DNA from: Bacillus sp. M6-12
GTDB lineage: Bacteria; Bacillota; Bacilli; Bacillales; DSM-1321
Reading direction: 5' to 3'
NCBI RefSeq assembly: GCF_002860285.1
Contig: NZ_PGVF01000031.1
Coordinates: 62,001-126,000, forward strand
Length of the DNA stretch: 64,000 bases
The translations under genes were made by a program, and so were the position numbers. Under the pieces are notes generated by a model. It was not told the DNA's origin and searched no databases. It was given only the letters and a program-made list of their open reading frames with translations. Shown piece after piece: positions 61,453-64,000 of the stretch. The stretch's first letter is position 1; every line of letters begins with the position of its first letter.

Positions 61453-62724
61453 ATGAAATATGATGTGATTGTAATTGGGGGCGGCCCTTCAGGCTTGATG
61501 GCTGCGATTGCGGCCGGGGAACAAGGGGTAAAGGTACTGCTGGTTGATAAAGGCGATAAACTCGGGCGCAAGCTCGCTATTTCAGGAGGAGGACGCTGTA
61601 ATGTAACAAACCGGCTATCTATCGATGAAATCATTAAGCATATCCCCGGGAATGGACGATTCCTGTTCAGCGCCTTTTCGGAATTTAGCAATGAAGATAT
61701 TATTGCATTTTTTGAGAAGCTTGGAATTGAGCTGAAGGAAGAAGACCATGGAAGGATGTTTCCGGTTACCGATAAGGCACAGAGTGTAGTGGATGCACTG
61801 ATAGACCGCCTCTCACAATTAAAGGTTAAGATCTTTACAAATTCACCGGCAGCGGACGTGGAATATAGAGACGGTAAAACTTCAGGTGTCCGAATGAGGG
61901 ACGGGCAATATTTTGAAACGGACGCTGTTATTATCGCAGTTGGAGGAAAATCGGTTCCCCATACCGGATCAACAGGCGATGGCTATGCATGGGCAAGGAA
62001 GGCCGGCCACACGATAACCGATCTTTTTCCAACGGAAGTTCCCGTTACATCGGATGAAGCATTCATTAAGCAAAAAAACCTACAGGGCTTGGCATTGAGA
62101 GATGTTGCTCTTAGCGTGCTTAACCCAAAGGGCAAGCCATTGATCACCCATCAAATGGACATGCTGTTCACCCATTTTGGCATTTCAGGCCCAGCTGTTC
62201 TCCGCTGCAGCCAGTTTGTTGTAAAAGCGATGAAAAAGTGGGATCTGGCCCGGGTTACGATGAAAATAGACGCTGTGCCTGATAAAAATAAAGAAGAACT
62301 CTTTCAAATAATAATGAAGGAAATCAAGGCAGAACCAAAAAAAGCGATCAAGAATACTTTAAAAGGAATTCTGCCGGAACGCTATCTGCATTTTCTCCTA
62401 GAGCGAAGCCGGATTGACCTTCAAGAGCAGGGAGCTAATGTATCGAATGAAAAAATCCGCCAGTTCTCGGAGCTTTGTAAAAGCTTCACTTTTTCGGTCA
62501 ATGGAACATTGCCTCTCGAGAAAGCATTTGTTACAGGAGGAGGGGTTTCTGTAAAGGAAATCCATCCAAAGGAAATGGCATCTAAATTGATGGCAGGGCT
62601 TTATTTTTGCGGCGAAATTCTTGATATCCATGGTTATACAGGCGGCTATAACATTACATCTGCACTCGTAACAGGCAGGCTCGCCGGGAAAAATGCAGCC
62701 ATTTACAGCCGGGGGTTAAATTAG
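61453..62724 (+). CDS. ytfP: NAD(P)/FAD-dependent oxidoreductase YtfP (HI0933 family)
   Basis: 423 residues. The FAD dinucleotide fold is at the N-terminus (DVIVIGGGPSGLMAAIAAGEQGVKVLLVDKGDKLGRK), followed by the family signature LAISGGGRCNVTN, and the middle AVGGKSVPHTGSTGDGYAWA and C-terminal GGVSVKEIHPKEMASKLMAGLYFCGEILDIHGYTGGYNI motifs. The substrate is unknown. The ATG at 61453 has a GGTGATTTT spacer with weak SD (GATGGTG). It is divergent from ytgP, as in B. subtilis. Confidence 0.93.
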   Translation: MKYDVIVIGGGPSGLMAAIAAGEQGVKVLLVDKGDKLGRKLAISGGGRCNVTNRLSIDEIIKHIPGNGRFLFSAFSEFSNEDIIAFFEKLGIELKEEDHGRMFPVTDKAQSVVDALIDRLSQLKVKIFTNSPAADVEYRDGKTSGVRMRDGQYFETDAVIIAVGGKSVPHTGSTGDGYAWARKAGHTITDLFPTEVPVTSDEAFIKQKNLQGLALRDVALSVLNPKGKPLITHQMDMLFTHFGISGPAVLRCSQFVVKAMKKWDLARVTMKIDAVPDKNKEELFQIIMKEIKAEPKKAIKNTLKGILPERYLHFLLERSRIDLQEQGANVSNEKIRQFSELCKSFTFSVNGTLPLEKAFVTGGGVSVKEIHPKEMASKLMAGLYFCGEILDIHGYTGGYNITSALVTGRLAGKNAAIYSRGLN

Positions 62725-62731
62725 AAAATAT

Positions 62732-62774
62732 TAAAGCAGTGTCCGGGGGAAAAATACCGAACACTGCTTTTTTG
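62732..62774. terminator. Bidirectional terminator
   Basis: AAAGCAGTGT / ACACTGCTTTTTT form a stem with an 18-base loop between convergent ytfP and cse60. Confidence 0.9.
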
Positions 62775-62799
62775 ACAACTAGGGGTCTGAACCCCGATC

Positions 62800-62982
62800 C
62801 TACTTGTTATAGATGACCATTGCACTGAAGCAATAAATCTGTTCATTCTGTTCTTCATTTATAGTTGCGACATTGAATTTAATATCAATAAGATTATCTT
62901 CATCAATTTTTTTCAAAAATGAATTAATCTCTGATTCCAAATCTTTTTCATGTTCGCAATCAAACAGTTTTACCTGAACCAC
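62800..62982 (-). CDS. cse60: Sporulation protein Cse60
   Basis: 60 residues, VQVKLFDCEHEKDLESEINSFLKKIDEDNLIDIKFNVAT, the typical Cse60 sequence and length. In B. subtilis it is expressed under SigE in the mother cell; its function is not known. The GTG start has GGGAGAG just upstream (short spacing). It is convergent to ytfP. Confidence 0.9.
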   Translation of the reverse strand: MVQVKLFDCEHEKDLESEINSFLKKIDEDNLIDIKFNVATINEEQNEQIYCFSAMVIYNK

Positions 62983-63039
62983 GGTCTCTCCCTGCCTTTT
63001 TTATTTTCAGCATTGACCGATTCTGATTAATTTAATCAC

Positions 63040-63351
63040 TTATTTTACGATTACTTCTCCTTGCCAGTTCAGCATTCCGCCTGTCATATTCACTACTTTG
63101 TAGCCTTGGTCCTGCAAGTAATGACATACATTTGTGCTTCTGCCCCCTGAACGGCAAATGACTATGTATTCCTTGTCTTTATCTAGCCGGTCCAGATTGG
63201 CTGGGATATCACCCATTCTAATATGTTCTGCCCCTTCGATCATGCCCTGTGACACTTCTTCATCCTCACGCACATCAACAAGAAGTAATTTCTCACCGGC
63301 CTCCAGCTTTTTTTCAAGCTCTTCAGTAGAAATTTGCTTTATTTCATCCAT
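63040..63351 (-). CDS. ytwF: Rhodanese-like protein YtwF
   Basis: 103 residues from MDEIKQISTEELEKKLEAGEKLLLVDVREDEEV, a single rhodanese domain. The active-site loop is VICRSGGRST with the catalytic Cys. It likely carries sulfane sulfur; the donor is unknown. GAGGTG lies six bases before the ATG at 63351. Gene position between cse60 and leuS is as in B. subtilis. Confidence 0.92.
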   Translation of the reverse strand: MDEIKQISTEELEKKLEAGEKLLLVDVREDEEVSQGMIEGAEHIRMGDIPANLDRLDKDKEYIVICRSGGRSTNVCHYLQDQGYKVVNMTGGMLNWQGEVIVK

Positions 63352-63432
63352 ATTAATCACCTCATCAAATGGTTATGTATCACATTATATCAAACAACAT
63401 ATACAACTATACCAGTATAACCACTCCATTAC

Positions 63433-63467
63433 AGGGAAAAGCCCCTGTGAAGGAGCTTTTCTCAAAA
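63433..63467 (-). terminator. Terminator of leuS
   Basis: GGGAAAAGCCCCT / AGGAGCTTTTCTC form a stem with loop GTGA, about 15 bases past the leuS stop. Confidence 0.82.
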
Positions 63468-63480
63468 AATATATGCTTTA

Positions 63481-64000
63481 TTAGTTGGCTACGATATTTA
63501 CAAGCTTGCCAGGAACGGCAATAACCTTACGAACTGTTTTGCCGTCAATCTGTTCTTTAATAACATGATCGCCCATTGCGATTTCCTCTAACTTTTCCTT
63601 TGGTGTATCGGTAGGCACCATCAGTTTAGTTTTTGCTTTTCCATTAACCTGAACTACAATTTCAACTTCGTTATCAACAATTTTTGCTTCATCAAAGGCC
63701 GGCCACGCTTCATAAGCGATGCTTTCTTTATGGCCAAGCAAATCCCAAAGCTCTTCAGCAATATGAGGGCAAACAGGTGACAATAGCTTTGTAAATCCTT
63801 CCACATAAGCCTTTGGAAGAGCGTCTGCCTTGTAAGCCTCATTAATAAACACCATCAGTTGGGAAATGGCCGTATTGAAGCGGATTCCTTCATAATCCTC
63901 GGTTACTTTTTTCACCGTTTGATGATAGACCTTTTCCAATTTGCCGCTATCATCTTTATCGCTGATTTTAGCAGTGATGGATCCATTATCATCGACAAGC
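63481..64000 (-). CDS. leuS: Leucyl-tRNA synthetase, C-terminal part
   Basis: The minus-strand frame is open to the right window edge. It encodes the anticodon-binding and C-terminal part (YEGIRFNTAISQLMVFINEAYK, LLSPVCPHIAEELWDLLGH, VVQVNGKAKTKLMVPTDTPKEKLEEIAM and KVIAVPGKLVNIVAN), which is typical of bacterial LeuRS. It attaches leucine to tRNA-Leu. The catalytic and editing domains, the start and any leader (such as a T-box) are outside the window. Confidence 0.96.
   Translation of the reverse strand, partial: LVDDNGSITAKISDKDDSGKLEKVYHQTVKKVTEDYEGIRFNTAISQLMVFINEAYKADALPKAYVEGFTKLLSPVCPHIAEELWDLLGHKESIAYEAWPAFDEAKIVDNEVEIVVQVNGKAKTKLMVPTDTPKEKLEEIAMGDHVIKEQIDGKTVRKVIAVPGKLVNIVAN

Overview
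The window looks like a chromosome segment from a spore-forming, low-to-mid GC Bacillaceae bacterium of the Cytobacillus/Mesobacillus/Neobacillus kind. Most conserved genes follow the Bacillus subtilis 'yt' cluster order: sftA, ytpQ, ytpP, ytoQ, ytoP, ytzB, ytnP, trmB, ytzH, ytmP, amyX, ytlR, ytlQ, thpR(ytlP), dat, pepV(ytjP), ythQ/ythP, then ytzE, an rsuA paralogue, ytgP, ytfP, cse60, ytwF and leuS. Spore genes (cse60, a SASP fragment) and Gram-positive surface genes (SLH, LysM/CAP, IseA) agree with this. Names rest on recognised protein families and gene order; no search could be run.

Layout. 1-15 kb: the SftA translocase runs off the left edge. It is followed by a decayed and an intact chemoreceptor, YtpQ/YtpP, YtoQ, ChaB, and an orphan dipeptide-type permease pair whose second subunit is fused to a degenerate M1-peptidase-like domain. 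A secreted LysM-CAP protein, a DUF84 NTPase and the M42 peptidase YtoP come next. 15-31 kb: an IS3 remnant, a PrdB/GrdB-like gene with an in-frame UGA in a U-x-x-C context (probable selenoprotein), then the conserved ytzB-to-ythP block of mostly minus-strand genes ending in rho-independent terminators.

31.5-56 kb is an accessory, decaying region. It holds one truncated and one degenerate tyrosine recombinase, a VanZ gene split by an amber codon, an ECF sigma factor with a frameshifted anti-sigma gene and an apparent autoregulatory promoter, IseA, an SDR remnant, a yoaS/yozG-like trio, a transglutaminase-like protein and a small fbpB-type gene. It also holds two IS110-family elements, a cold-shock gene, a 2119-residue SLH surface protein, a broken nuclease joined to the tail of an alpha/beta SASP gene, and an ArsR/SRPBCC pair with a frameshift. 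Short palindromic, MITE-like repeats are scattered here. Both IS110 elements sit at the same position in a copy of this repeat, and the intact one carries a 5' non-coding region that can be folded into a target-binding loop matching that site, as expected for a bridge RNA. 56-64 kb returns to conserved genes: M48-ankyrin protease, YtzE, RsuA-like, YtgP, YtfP, Cse60, rhodanese and the 3' end of leuS.

Several genes carry single-base frameshifts, some in short homopolymers, so a few 'pseudogenes' may be assembly errors. The most notable points are the IS110/bridge-RNA/repeat relationship, the probable selenoprotein, the permease-pseudopeptidase fusion, and an apparently leaderless arsR.
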